Positions 18,256-28,212 of a stretch of 29,393 nt of DNA are shown here, piece by piece. The notes under the pieces are model-generated. The model did not search any database. It was not told the DNA's origin and saw nothing but the letters and a program-made list of their open reading frames with translations. A program made the translations under genes and the position numbers. Every line of letters begins with the position of its first letter. The first letter of the stretch is position 1. Origin of the DNA: Nemertoderma westbladi (Eukaryota; Xenacoelomorpha; Nemertodermatida; Nemertodermatidae); contig JAUCBJ010003710.1 of NCBI GenBank assembly GCA_032718475.1, positions 1 through 29,393 on the forward strand. Reading direction: 5' to 3'.

Positions 18256-19965
18256 TTATTCGATGATACACTGCTCTTTAATTAAGTTTTTGCAACATTT
18301 CCGAAATATTACATATAAAAGGTCTTTGTTGAACCTCAACCCACCACTAATATTGAAACTCCTTAACCCTTCAGCGAGATTACCCGAAAGAAGTACATCT
18401 TTCAGATCAAATATGAAGCGGTGCATTCTTCCATCTATATCATAAGGGTTAATCATGTTAACGTTAATCGACAACATAGCCAAGAAAGGGAAGCTTCGCA
18501 AGGCTATTATAAGATCACTGCCAACACGTTCATTTGACAGAGTAAGGGTTTGAACAGAATTCATTACTGGAACCTGGGCATTTTCTACATCAATATTGTC
18601 GAGAGTCAATTCCTTTAAATTAGGGAACATAACATCTAAATCAACCAATGAAACTTTGGAAAATCCAATTTCAACACGAATGATCTGCGGTAATGTAATT
18701 CCTTTCTTAACGGCTTCTGAAATATATCCATCAAATCTGGGTTTATAGAAACTTAACTCCACTAAGTTAGTAAAGACCAGTAGGTGGTCGAATAATTGAC
18801 ATTCAAATTCTGCTTCAAATGATTGATCGACATGTTGAAAATCTAAGTTTAAACTCTCAACTGAATCCTTGCAGTGGGGGAGAACGAAGTCTTTAAGAAG
18901 GTCAGAAATAGAGTTAGGACGATAAAAAGGATAAGTTATCCATATACTCCGGGGATTACTAGACGCTAAATTAAAGTTCATAAACTTGAACTCCGTTTCA
19001 GATGGATTTATTCCACGTTCAATTAAACGCATTAGTAGAACAATTGTACATTTTCTATCTGTAATGATAGACACTTGGGGTATTAATACTTGTAAATTAA
19101 TCAGAACATCGACTGATATTTGGTGACATTCAGTTATGACCAAAGTTTGCAATCTTTCAAGTTGGGAAATGATATGAAATCCAACATATGTGAATGGAAT
19201 ACTTAATGTTTCCAGGTTTGGACAACGTCGCACAATATCATTGATGCAGACTGTGTCAACACATGTTTCAGCATTTATCTTCAGAGTAGTGAGTCGAGGG
19301 AATTGAACTGAAGTACAACTGGTACTTCCACCCCGACTGCCCCAGATAGCCATCAACCTGTTCTTTATAGCTGTGAGCTGAGGGAATTTAACAGTACCAG
19401 AGGTACCAAAACCCATGGTAGACATATCTTCTTTGCATATTTGGATACCACACAGATTCAATACTCTCAATCCTAGAGACATCGTGGGTAACCATGTTAA
19501 TAGAAGGGGGACTACAACAGGGGGAAATTGTTCGCCAAACACTTTATCTCCGTCTATTATAAGATCCAGAGGGAAAAAACATTGCTCCAAAAAAATATCC
19601 TTGTAGGACCTCATATAGCCACGCAGGGAACCTTTCGATATGCGAATGCGGTCTATATCATCTGCCCCCCTATAGTATATTATGCCTCCATATGCTGCTA
19701 GTACATAGGAGCGGAGGATATACTTTCGAAGGGACATGCGAATTCCTGGTGCAACATTGACTGTCATCCAGTTAGAGATAGCAGCTGTCATAGTAATAAC
19801 GCCATTACTGTCCCTATAGACTTGTTTTCTATGATTCGCAATCAATATAAGTTTCGCCAATGTGCGGGTGATGTTGGTATAACATATTTCCTGTAACGTT
19901 AGGATACGACCCTGCGAGTTTGGTATAACCAGTGCGTTAGACACTGTTAGAGTATCAATGTCCAT
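18256..19965 (-). CDS. Leucine-rich-repeat protein with BC-box-like motif, copy 2
   Basis: This is the paralog of 6689-8398, again 569 residues in one exon. It keeps the BC-box-like TLQEICYTNI and all LRR-like units. By eye it differs from copy 1 by about twelve substitutions: R18Q, then a cluster between residues 95 and 211 (for example T to A, H to R, E to K, CQ to SR), and N to K and F to L near the C terminus. One Ile is gained near residue 95 and one Glu lost near 518, so total length is unchanged. Residues about 212-515 appear identical. The start context ACCATGG, the AATAAAA overlapping the stop, and the promoter elements are all retained. Open frame plus synonymous-biased change imply a working gene. 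Function is inferred as for copy 1. Confidence 0.8.
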   Translation of the reverse strand: MDIDTLTVSNALVIPNSQGRILTLQEICYTNITRTLAKLILIANHRKQVYRDSNGVITMTAAISNWMTVNVAPGIRMSLRKYILRSYVLAAYGGIIYYRGADDIDRIRISKGSLRGYMRSYKDIFLEQCFFPLDLIIDGDKVFGEQFPPVVVPLLLTWLPTMSLGLRVLNLCGIQICKEDMSTMGFGTSGTVKFPQLTAIKNRLMAIWGSRGGSTSCTSVQFPRLTTLKINAETCVDTVCINDIVRRCPNLETLSIPFTYVGFHIISQLERLQTLVITECHQISVDVLINLQVLIPQVSIITDRKCTIVLLMRLIERGINPSETEFKFMNFNLASSNPRSIWITYPFYRPNSISDLLKDFVLPHCKDSVESLNLDFQHVDQSFEAEFECQLFDHLLVFTNLVELSFYKPRFDGYISEAVKKGITLPQIIRVEIGFSKVSLVDLDVMFPNLKELTLDNIDVENAQVPVMNSVQTLTLSNERVGSDLIIALRSFPFLAMLSINVNMINPYDIDGRMHRFIFDLKDVLLSGNLAEGLRSFNISGGLRFNKDLLYVIFRKCCKNLIKEQCIIE

Positions 19966-20064
19966 GGTGAGCAGCTATTACGAAATACTAATAACAATGT
20001 GGATAGAACTGGTAACCACATGAAAAGTATACAGTATAAGTTAATAATACAGAAAATATAACTG

Positions 20065-20096
20065 TTTTATACACAAAGTTAGTGGAACCTAATTGG
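20065..20096 (-). promoter_or_regulatory. TATA and CCAAT boxes of LRR gene copy 2
   Basis: TATAAAA (20071-20065) is about 100 nt upstream of the ATG, and CCAAT (20096-20092) lies about 21 nt beyond it, matching copy 1. The TATA flank is TGTATAAAA here rather than TATATAAAA. Confidence 0.6.
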
Positions 20097-20518
20097 TTGA
20101 AGATTATATCATTATGTAATTTTGTCATTGTTTACGTCATGTCATGTCTGTCTGTTGCAATCTAATGAGGATATGAACTTTTTCCATATATAAGTAGTAA
20201 TAATAATATTTGCCTTTGGGAAACAGAGACTGGTCTTATCATCAAAGCCCCTGCTCCTACTACTGTATATAAGCACTGAAACAGATAAGTATTTAATTTA
20301 AAAAGAGTCTACAGTAGGGCGATATTCAAATAATGATAATCTCCTCATGACAATAAGATATTACAGGTTGATAATTTCGAGTATAAGAATAACGTCATTG
20401 TCTCTCATCTGTGCTGTAGTGTATTGTAGGTTTGCCTATACTGCCCGGGGGTAGAAAAAACTTTGGGAATTTACAGTAGTTATAATTTCAGGGCTGTGCT
20501 GGTCTGAATTTCTTGCTT

Positions 20519-21458
20519 GGACTGTTTTACTAGAATGGCATTACTTAAAGGAAATGCAACAACTAAACTAAGGAAAATTAAACACACTTTGATTCATCAG
20601 TTATTGCTTTACCTAGATAAGGGGAATATGCCTTAATTTAACTCCCATTACCATGGTAAATGAAGTTTTCTAGAACAGCTCAGTTTTACATTAAGAACCG
20701 GTTTGTGTTTCCAGTGTACACAACACATATCTATTTCAATGCAGTTTCATTGATTACTTTATCTGTAAAATTAATGATTTATTTATTAAAACGTCTGTAT
20801 GCAGTGGTAGTCATGGAAACTGGATGTAAATTGGATACCAAATTAAATTGGATGCAGAATAATAGATATAGTAGGGGTATGGGTAGGTCCAAAGTCGTAA
20901 TACCATACCTTAACCTTGTGTTGAGCCGGTTTCAAAATTCGATTTGGTAACGTATAGACAATTCGCAACTTTGGACAGCACTAGCTCAAACAGATGTAAC
21001 TTAAATCAAACAAAGTTTGTGCTAGGACATACCTGGGAGTGTGGGCTTTCCACAAAATAAAACATTTGGCCATTGTCAACAACTAACAACCAACCAGCAG
21101 ACAGTATTTGGTATTAATTACTTCTAAGGTCGAAAATGGGGCGAAATTATCGGATTTTATTAATTAAAAAATGCAAAGTGTGACTTCTAATAATTCCTAT
21201 CGTACTGGAAAGCGATATTTTGCAGATTGTTTGATAAATTCGATATTTTCGTTGATAATTTCGTCTTTTTCGTTATTTTCGTGTTTTATAACTATCCGAT
21301 ATCCTATATCCGACACCAAGATACTACAGTATAAATTAATCTGCAAGAAGAAATAACAATACTATTCTACAATGGTCCTAAATTTTGCAATTGTCCTAAT
21401 GAAGATTTAATTAATTAATAACAATGTACTTAATATATAATAGTAACCTAATAAATAA
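20519..21458. other. Spacer without a supported gene
   Basis: Short ATG-started frames exist (33 codons from about 20534; 96 codons from 20660 plus) but they have no recognisable domain and run through compositionally ordinary non-coding sequence. 21200-21300 is rich in TTTTCGTT and GATAATTTCG words. Confidence 0.4.
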
Positions 21459-21787
21459 GTAGTTTAATCAAGAAAAGCAATAATAACGAACAACTAAATA
21501 AACCCATGGTACGTTTCGATATATTCCAAAATAATCATCATCAGCCAAATAAAATAAAACAACATACTGACAGAAACTCAAAATTCAGTAATTATAACTT
21601 AATTTACTAAAACTGTTGTACACATTTAGGCGTACTTAGTAAATTAAGTTATAATTACTGAATTTTGAGTTTCTGTCAGTATGTTGTTTTATTTTATTTG
21701 GCTGATGATGATTATTTTGGAATATATCGAAACTTACCATGGGATTATTTAGTTGTTCGTTAATATTGCTTTTCTTGATTAAACTAC
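21459..21787. mobile_element. Near-perfect hairpin element, ~150-bp arms
   Basis: Arms about 21459-21610 and 21636-21787 are inverted copies around a ~25-nt loop (TGTTGTACACATTTAGG region). Ends read GTAGTTTAATCAAGAAAAGC. Only a handful of mismatches were seen (for example CCCATGGTACG versus CCCATGGTAAG, and small differences near AATAATAACG). It may be a foldback MITE. If transcribed it would form a long double-stranded RNA hairpin. Confidence 0.85.
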
Positions 21788-22424
21788 GTTACCCAACTGG
21801 AACCTCGGTTACTTCATTAATAAATAAGTATATAGGTATAAATATATATACTGTATATAGGTATATATAGGATAAATTGGCAATAAGTACTGTATATATT
21901 AAATAAATAATAACAACCTAATAAATAAATGCCGTAAAAATCAGTATGTCATAATATCACACCCAATGAACACCTAATATTTACCTAATGAATATATAAA
22001 TTAATTAATTAAATTCCGGAAAAATCACTTTGTCAAGGAAGTAATAAATATACAGTATAAATAAATAAATGCCGGAAAATTCAAGTTTGTCAAACAAACA
22101 TCAACATTTAGTAGGTCTATTAGTGCGAATATTAATATAATAATATAAATCAAACTTACATTATAATAGGTAGTAAAAATCAAATTTATAATAATAATTT
22201 AATATTATTGATATTTATTTTAGATTTCTGCCTTATCCATTATGTTAATTTAATGTGGTCCCAGTTAATTTCATTACTACTGTAGTTACATTTATATATA
22301 CTGTATATATCTATATTTTTTCAATGCCGTGATTATTGTTATTATTACAACAATTATTAATCAATGGTTTTATATTTTTCGGATATTTACTGAAAATCAG
22401 CGTTCGAAACTCGTTTTTGAAACA
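21788..22424. repeat. AT-rich region with degenerate repeats
   Basis: Variants of AATAAATGCCGGAAAAATCA and TTTGTCAA recur at about 21925, 22010, 22065 and 22170. TATATACTGTATATAG words occur near 21845 and 22295. It looks like a decayed tandem or dispersed repeat. No gene was seen. Confidence 0.45.
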
Positions 22425-22459
22425 GTTGCCATGGCAACCAGGTTTTACAAATGACGTCA
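22425..22459. promoter_or_regulatory. Perfect RFX X-box followed by a CRE
   Basis: GTTGCCATGGCAAC (22425-22438) is a perfect palindromic X-box, the binding site of RFX factors. A full cAMP-response element TGACGTCA follows at 22452-22459, 13 nt later. RFX and CREB-type sites next to each other are characteristic of some animal promoters, including those of ciliary genes and the X1-X2 module. No adjacent gene could be assigned, so activity is unproven. Confidence 0.5.
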
Positions 22460-22997
22460 ATGGAATCTCTGATGCTGATATGTGGGGGGGTAGGTCAAGG
22501 TTAGAAGACTGTAGATTTGTTGAAAAGTGGACTTTTGTAAATGACCTCCTGTTGTCATGGTAATATGGGACCGATAAATGATGTTGCAAAGTTGGTTCCC
22601 CATAAAAAAATAAAAGGTATGGTAATTACCTACACCTCACCAACCTGTGCCAATTATGGGAAGTTTGTCCAGAACGTCCACATTAACCTGCTAAGCGACC
22701 TGACTACTCTGTCGAACCGGACATTAAAAGTTTGAAATCATCCTTATTTTGTCGTGGTAATCAATTAGCTAGAATGTTTAATAAGTGCTCGTTACCTATA
22801 AAATATATTATTTTCAAAACTTATTGTTATAACATTTATTGTTGCTTTCTGTGGTCAGTTTTTCGTGTTGCATCATTTCCGTCAATTATTTTCATATACA
22901 GTAGTAGTATCGAAGATGCCAATACCTTATTTTGTTACATGATGTCAACTTAAAAGCGTTCTGGTGAATTACTCGTAACGCTGCAAAGTACTACTTA
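22460..22997. other. Spacer, no supported gene
   Basis: Plus-strand frames at 22541-22735 and 22732-22953 are short and lack any family signature. They could be exons of a gene driven from the X-box/CRE site, but nothing in the sequence shows this. Confidence 0.3.
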
Positions 22998-23029
22998 GCA
23001 GCGTTGCGGCCTATAGGACGCAACGCTGC
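22998..23029. repeat. Short perfect stem-loop GCAGCGTTGCG
   Basis: Two perfect 11-nt inverted arms (22998-23008 and 23019-23029) around a 10-nt loop. The word AACGCTGCAAA followed by TACT-like bases occurs directly before and again at the right arm, so there is a direct as well as an inverted repeat. Confidence 0.7.
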
Positions 23030-23215
23030 AAACTACTCAATAACATGGAAACAACTTAAATTACTGTATTCCAGAATGTATTTTTCAATTTATATTAATG
23101 CGGCTTCTTTATTCAATAAATCAGCACGAGTTTGTATAATGCGTGCGTCCAGTTTGAAGTGACGGGACTAGGTACTGTATGTAAATAATTGTTTAACGTG
23201 AAGGCTTTATTCCAT

Positions 23216-23362
23216 ATGTCGAAACGTCCTATAAAAGACATTTTAGAGAAAATGAGCAAAGATAATATGGCGACAGTGTTCAGTAAAACTGATCGGAAAC
23301 CGACGGTGACTCAGATTGCTTCACTCGACGATGGATCAAAGATTTATCACATCCAAGCATGA
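23216..23362 (+). CDS. Small ORF, 48 codons, unknown
   Basis: Starts MSKRPIKDILEKMSKDNM and ends SKIYHIQA before TGA. Composition is protein-like (charged, helical N terminus). It could be a true small protein, a first exon or the N-terminal part of a transposon ORF. It lies in an otherwise non-coding interval and ends 144 bp from the LINE ORF that lies on the opposite strand. Confidence 0.3.
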   Translation: MSKRPIKDILEKMSKDNMATVFSKTDRKPTVTQIASLDDGSKIYHIQA

Positions 23363-23505
23363 GATACCTTCCAATAAACTTTAATTGATTTAAATGTATA
23401 ATTAATACTGTGTAGGCCTACCTGTTTAATTTTCACTTATATTCGATATAGTACATGATTAAAATGTATAAATGAGCATCCATAAAATCCTTTCTTCACG
23501 TACTA

Positions 23506-25437
23506 CTAGTAGGTCGAGCGAACTCGGGCAGTGGAAATGAGATCCTTCCAGGCTTCCCGATTCTCCATAGTTGTCGCAATTTCGTTTCTCCCAAGTTTAG
23601 TATCCCTTTCAAGTTGATCTATATATGTTATGGCCGGTCGTCCACGACTACGCTTTCCATGAGTTGGTTGCCAGAGAAGTAGATCTGGTATGACCTCGTC
23701 TTTACTTCGCCAGCAGTGCCCACTGAATCTTAATCTGCGTTCACGGAGGGTGGTTGATACAGGTGGTATTGTACCATAAAGGCCATTTGTCATGTGTTGT
23801 CTCCAGCTGATGTTTAGGGCTGCCCTTAGTAGTCTTGTGTAGCAACCATCAATTCGTTGTTCAAGTGATTTAGTCAGTGTCCAGGTCTCACCCCCGTATA
23901 AAAATATACTTTCCACTGTGGCTCGAAAGAACTTAGTCTTCAGGTGCCTGGAGAGATCTGATTTCCAGATGGTATCCATTTTTGATAGAGCTACCCAAGC
24001 CTTTGCTTTCCTAACTTCTATGTCCTTTTTGCTACTCTCTATCCATGATCCAAGGTACTGGAAGTCATCGACCTTCCTTAGTTGATTATTATCAATGGTT
24101 GTCAAGTTTCCATCGACATTAAAGATCATGAATTCGGTCTTGGTAGCATTTATATGCAATCCAACCTCCTTAGCAGCCCTCTCCACTTTATTTAGTAGAA
24201 GCTGTGCATCTGCTAGCGTATTAGAGAGCAGGGCGATGTCATCCGCAAAGTCGGTGTCTGTGACTGTAGTTGCCGGATATCTACTACTTCTGCGTTCTTG
24301 AAGTGTGAATCCCAGATCTTCACCCTTTGTGGCCGTCCTCATTGCGTAATCCAGCACAATTACAAATAGTAATGGTGCTAATGTGTCACCTTGCAGTACG
24401 CCAGCCAGGATTGAGAAAAACTCAGTTTCACCATCTGGTGAGAGTACCTGCGCTTCTGTGTCACAATATAATAATCCAATGCCAGCAACAATTACTTCTG
24501 GTATTCCATAAGCTCTTAGGATTTCAAGCATTTTACCTCTATGGATGGAGTCGAATGCCACAAAAGTCATGACTGCGGGGAGATTCTTTGACTTAATTCC
24601 TTCAATCAGTCTCCGTAGTGCAAGTATCTGAGCTATTGTTGATCTACTTGGTCGAAATCCGTTTTGGCTCTTACGCAGTAGTTTCTCTATGTGAGGCCTA
24701 ATCCTATATAGAATCATTTTATTGTATATTTTGGCAGCTACCACAAGCAGACAGATCCCACGATAGTTTGTTGGTATGCCGAGGTCTCCTTTCTTGGGGA
24801 GAGGCTTTAGTTGACCTTTAGTCCAAATTGGTGGTGGCTTTTCCCCTTTTAACATCCGGTTGCAAACATTCAATAATGGTGTGTTTATCACTCCGTTTTT
24901 CCATACCTCCGCTGGGATTTCATCTAATCCACTCGCTTTATTATTGGACATGCTTTTAATGCTTCTTTGGACTTCGGCAGGTGTGAAGTCCCCTGTTTCT
25001 ATAGGTAGTGTTTTCTTATATATTTTCCTTGTAGGGCTGACCTCGATGTTTGGTGGCTGCACAAGCACGTTGCTGAAGTAATTTTTCCACTTCCCAACAC
25101 GTTCTTCAGGACTATCGGCTTTGAGGCGCCCCTTTGCACAACTTTTCCGACCAGATACCTCATTTACAGTTTGCCAGGTAAGTCTTGATTGTTGCTGTAT
25201 GTGAGCAGTTGTAATTGCTTTAGTTTTATCCTGTATGTACTTTTCCTGGCTGATGTTCTTCACATACCGAACGCTGATAAGTTGAAATAATGTAACAAAA
25301 TTACATACATCATTCATTGCTTGGAAAAAGGCCACTTTACACCGTTCAAGACCCTTGTTTATTTTTGTAAACCTCTTCCTGAAGTCAAAATATTTGCACC
25401 ACCCGGAGTCCTGAAAAAATTCATCGATCGAAAGCAT
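23506..25437 (-). CDS. Non-LTR retrotransposon reverse transcriptase (5'-truncated LINE)
   Basis: This 643-residue ORF carries a LINE reverse transcriptase, which primes cDNA synthesis on nicked genomic DNA. Visible blocks: linker SRLTWQTVNEVSGRK (85-99), NNKASGLDEIPAEVW (165-179), NYRGICLL (224-231), NGFRPSRST (259-267), motif A remnant FVAFDSIHRGKM (292-303), motif B GVLQGDTLAPLLF (346-358), catalytic FADD (397-400), motif D GLHINATKTEFM (426-437), YLGSWI (461-466), and a C-terminal GHCWR and GKRSRGRP region (573-601). Relatives normally read FVDFKKAFDS in motif A. Here four residues, including the first catalytic Asp, are missing in frame, so the enzyme is probably dead. The upstream endonuclease is absent, and residues 1-62 look unlike the usual linker. 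RTE-like clade membership is likely but unproven. Confidence 0.9.
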   Translation of the reverse strand: MLSIDEFFQDSGWCKYFDFRKRFTKINKGLERCKVAFFQAMNDVCNFVTLFQLISVRYVKNISQEKYIQDKTKAITTAHIQQQSRLTWQTVNEVSGRKSCAKGRLKADSPEERVGKWKNYFSNVLVQPPNIEVSPTRKIYKKTLPIETGDFTPAEVQRSIKSMSNNKASGLDEIPAEVWKNGVINTPLLNVCNRMLKGEKPPPIWTKGQLKPLPKKGDLGIPTNYRGICLLVVAAKIYNKMILYRIRPHIEKLLRKSQNGFRPSRSTIAQILALRRLIEGIKSKNLPAVMTFVAFDSIHRGKMLEILRAYGIPEVIVAGIGLLYCDTEAQVLSPDGETEFFSILAGVLQGDTLAPLLFVIVLDYAMRTATKGEDLGFTLQERRSSRYPATTVTDTDFADDIALLSNTLADAQLLLNKVERAAKEVGLHINATKTEFMIFNVDGNLTTIDNNQLRKVDDFQYLGSWIESSKKDIEVRKAKAWVALSKMDTIWKSDLSRHLKTKFFRATVESIFLYGGETWTLTKSLEQRIDGCYTRLLRAALNISWRQHMTNGLYGTIPPVSTTLRERRLRFSGHCWRSKDEVIPDLLLWQPTHGKRSRGRPAITYIDQLERDTKLGRNEIATTMENREAWKDLISTARVRSTY

Positions 25438-25957
25438 CTTATTCTGCGCGCAGTTATTTGAGTGGTAGTAATATAGAATTGTATTGTCAGATAATTTATT
25501 ATAATTATTTCATTATTTAACATTATTAAATAACTAATAATATTATTAGTTAGCTAATATTATTATTAATTAGCTAATAATATAATTTATTAAAAATTTT
25601 AATTTTTCGTTATTTTTTAAATTTTATATCCAATATAAATTTCGCAAAAAAATACTTCCCGAAGACAGAATGGAACCTGGAACCATCAAGGAACAACACA
25701 ACTTCAAACCCTCTGAGCTAAACATACACGAGAGTATGTTTCATGATCATGATAAATGTATGAATATCAATAATGAAAAATATTTTATGTCAATAATAGA
25801 AGAAATTATAATTCGTTCCGTTGAAATTATAACTATAACTGTATATCTGTTGACAGAAATGATAATTCAGTTCAGTATAAGTAAACAAATTTCAGCAAAG
25901 CGCAAATTAGTAAATTTTAGCACATAATGTATACAATAAGTCATGTAAGACAATAGT
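25438..25957. other. AT-rich spacer with palindromes
   Basis: The 22-bp perfect palindrome at 25531-25552 (TAACTAATAAT and its inverse) is followed by further TTAGCTAATATTATTATT repeats. An open frame at 25670-25927 plus has no recognisable features. No trace of the LINE endonuclease is seen here, which confirms truncation. Confidence 0.5.
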
Positions 25958-26270
25958 CAGTGCCGGATTAACCTTAAGGCATATAAGGCACGTGCCTTAG
26001 GGCCAGCCGAAAATACGGGCCATTTTTTCTCAGCGAGTCATTCCTGTGAAAATAATATTTTAATCTGAAAAGTCCACATTTTTTCTCACTAAAATTTGTA
26101 GAAAACAGAGCAAGAAAGTGCTTCTTTCGACTACTTTCTATCCCTAAATTTGTGATAGAAAGTGCAAAATTCTAGCTCAGTCGACCGACAGGTGCTGTTT
26201 TATTAGTTCGAGACCTAATGGCAGGGAAATAATAAAACATGGGCAGTAAAACTTTAAAGTGCTAATTATG
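25958..26270. mobile_element. hAT-like element terminus (partial)
   Basis: CAGTGCCGGATTAACC, followed by AGGCACGTGCCTTAGGGCC, is the familiar start of many non-autonomous hAT elements (TIR beginning CAGTG). The preceding 8 bases ACAATAGT would be the target duplication. I did not find the matching right end (CCGGCACTG then ACAATAGT), so the right boundary is arbitrary and the copy is truncated or decayed. Confidence 0.6.
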
Positions 26271-26480
26271 AACAATGGATAATTTAATTTTATCTATTTG
26301 TGGGCAATTATTTGTAGTTACGCTCTTAAACTTTCTAGAACAACCAAATAATGAAATACTGGAAATACTGTACATAGTAAATGTATGGCGTGGAGATATG
26401 GTAGTGCGAAATTATATTTTTTAACCGGAAACTAGTTTTATAAATATAGGCCCTAATAGATAAAAAAAGGATAAATTATG

Positions 26481-26575
26481 TAATAATAATAATAATAATA
26501 ATAATATTGGTTATTTATATAGCGCTTTATTATGCTCGGCATACTCAAAGCGCTTTTATTATCATTACCCCAGCA
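26481..26575 (-). mobile_element. Retroposon 3' tail with (AAT)n
   Basis: On the minus strand, GGCTTTGCTGGGGTAAT is followed by AAAGCGCTTTGAG and AAAGCGCTATATAAATAA, and the sequence ends in about nine ATT units. This AGCGC-plus-trinucleotide tail is a widespread non-LTR or SINE 3' end in marine animals. The body beyond 26575 is not recognised. Confidence 0.6.
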
Positions 26576-27744
26576 AAGCCAGGTGTTCGCGCTTTCAGAC
26601 CTTTGGCAGTTTAACCCGCCAAATTAGGATGTCTTCTAGATAATAAATCGCTTTTAGCCTCTAACAAGTATTTGATTCACTACACTAGTTGAAACCAATC
26701 TGTGCGCGATCATTCACCCGTTGGATATACCCGGGAGATTGATTTCGACAGCTTAATCGTATTGCTATGTAAGCCTACTGTATTATTCGACTGATCGTGT
26801 TATATAATCTCTGACAATATTATTCACCTTCGGGGAATATTAGCAGTTCCTTTAGGACGTGGCGCTCTATCTATATAAACAGAGTTATGACTTAAACTAC
26901 TCACAACGATATGGCTTAGTTATAATTCACATATATGGCGCATTCTTTAGGAAATGCTTCGTTATCAGTCTCACTCATACACAATGCTGCACAATACTGC
27001 ACACTAATCTGCCGATCTTCACTGATTTTAGTCACATATAAAAGGAACACAGACCGACTCATGTAGGGTCTATCAAATAACATTAGATTCACTTCAAACC
27101 ACTTTAACATAAGTCGCAATCGTTATATATAACCTGTCTCTCTTACCTTCGGTATATCAAGAATATTGGGGTTTCGGGGTTATTTCTCGTTATTCCAATA
27201 TAATATTTCATCACCATATAATGAATAATCGACAGTAAATAGCAGTATAACAATATAAAAGTATGTACAACAAGATATATGCATTGCCCAGTTGAGTTAG
27301 GTTAGTAGGTAAGTATTGAGTTGCACAGTGATTCAGATAACGGATATATGTCCTTATAATTAAGCCTACTAGTGTTAGGCTAAAAGCAGAACAGCACAAA
27401 ATATTCCAAAGCCGTTCTTCCTGGCTCAGGACAGAATGATAAACACTGCCCATAATGCATTACGTGATTTCTCGGAAATTTAATAGTCCATCTAATCTAT
27501 AGATGTTGTTATGTAATACCGGTACATATAAGCAGGAGTTCCTGTCACCAATAGCTGGTAGTAGAAACCTGTTTAACAGAAGTTTCTTGGGTTTCTTTTC
27601 TGCCTTATATCTAACATAGGCGTTCAATAGGAGCCTCTGCATGAAATGTATCCCTACTTTCTTATACCACTCGTGAGTTCGACGGGTTGCATCACATCAT
27701 CTTATCTTGCCTTCCTACAGATTCGAGTTTCTCCCTATGGATTA
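26576..27744. other. Spacer without a supported gene
   Basis: Several 60-80 codon frames on both strands overlap one another and contain no domain. A cluster of TGCACAATACTGCACACTA-like words lies near 26985. I see no RNA gene. Confidence 0.4.
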
Positions 27745-28212
27745 TTATTTGTTTATTTGAACATAAGCAAAGCAGTTCGAACAGTCTTCGGGCAGAAACA
27801 GATTCACATAGTCCAGTAATGAAAAGTTAGCTGTGGAGATTCCATTTTTCCACCCAAGTGAACCTATAAATGAATAAGACTTACAAACATCCGATGACTC
27901 CGTAGCAACCACCCAACCATGCGCAGGTAAGAATTCTGGTAATGCATACAGTGATTCTGTATCTGAAATGCCGGATAAATTCTCGTCCATATTGCCGGTA
28001 TCGGTATCTTCCTCATCGCTGCTTGAGATAAACTCTCTATCGCTACCGGTACCGGTACTTCGGGAACTGGATGATTCCGAGTCGCTATCATCCGAATCGG
28101 AAGAATCAAAACCAAACCGATTCAATTGCGTGAGGTTTCGCTGCGCCTGCGGATATGTTTGAGGTTGAGCCATTCTGACCCCTACAATCTCATAAGTACA
28201 TAAAACAGCCAT
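27745..28212 (-). CDS. piggyBac-like transposase, N-terminal fragment
   Basis: A 155-residue ORF. The likeliest start is Met14 (28173; A at -3, G at +4) because Met1 falls inside the adjacent 37-bp repeat. Residues 36-87 are Ser/Asp/Glu-rich, as in the disordered acidic leader of piggyBac-derived (PGBD) proteins. Then W100 and FIGSLGWKNGISTANFSLLD (115-134) plus YVNLFLPE (135-142) resemble the conserved beginning of the DDE_Tnp_1_7 domain (F-x-G-x-x-G then L-D-[YF]-x-x-L-F). The protein stops after residue 155, so the catalytic core is absent. Alternatives: a truncated transposon copy, the first exon of a domesticated PGBD gene, or an inhibitor-like N-terminal product. The match is by pattern memory only. 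Confidence 0.5.
   Translation of the reverse strand: MAVLCTYEIVGVRMAQPQTYPQAQRNLTQLNRFGFDSSDSDDSDSESSSSRSTGTGSDREFISSSDEEDTDTGNMDENLSGISDTESLYALPEFLPAHGWVVATESSDVCKSYSFIGSLGWKNGISTANFSLLDYVNLFLPEDCSNCFAYVQINK

Larger units (their letters stand above)
17399..20518. repeat. Duplicated unit, copy 2 (uninterrupted)
   Basis: Direct-orientation copy of 1882-1971 joined to 5901-8935. It includes the downstream structured region, the LRR coding sequence and the promoter. It preserves the empty site (17479-17488) for the 3.9-kb insertion. No terminal inverted repeats or target duplications are visible at its limits, so a segmental duplication is more likely than transposition. Confidence 0.85.

Noticed and set aside
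17399-20518. Duplicated unit as a gene-carrying transposon
   Set aside because: No terminal inverted repeats, poly(A) tail or target duplication at either copy's limits; kept as a segmental duplication unless more copies with the same ends are found.
24095-25081. Plus-strand ORFs within the LINE RT region
   Set aside because: They are antisense frames of a well-supported reverse-transcriptase ORF.
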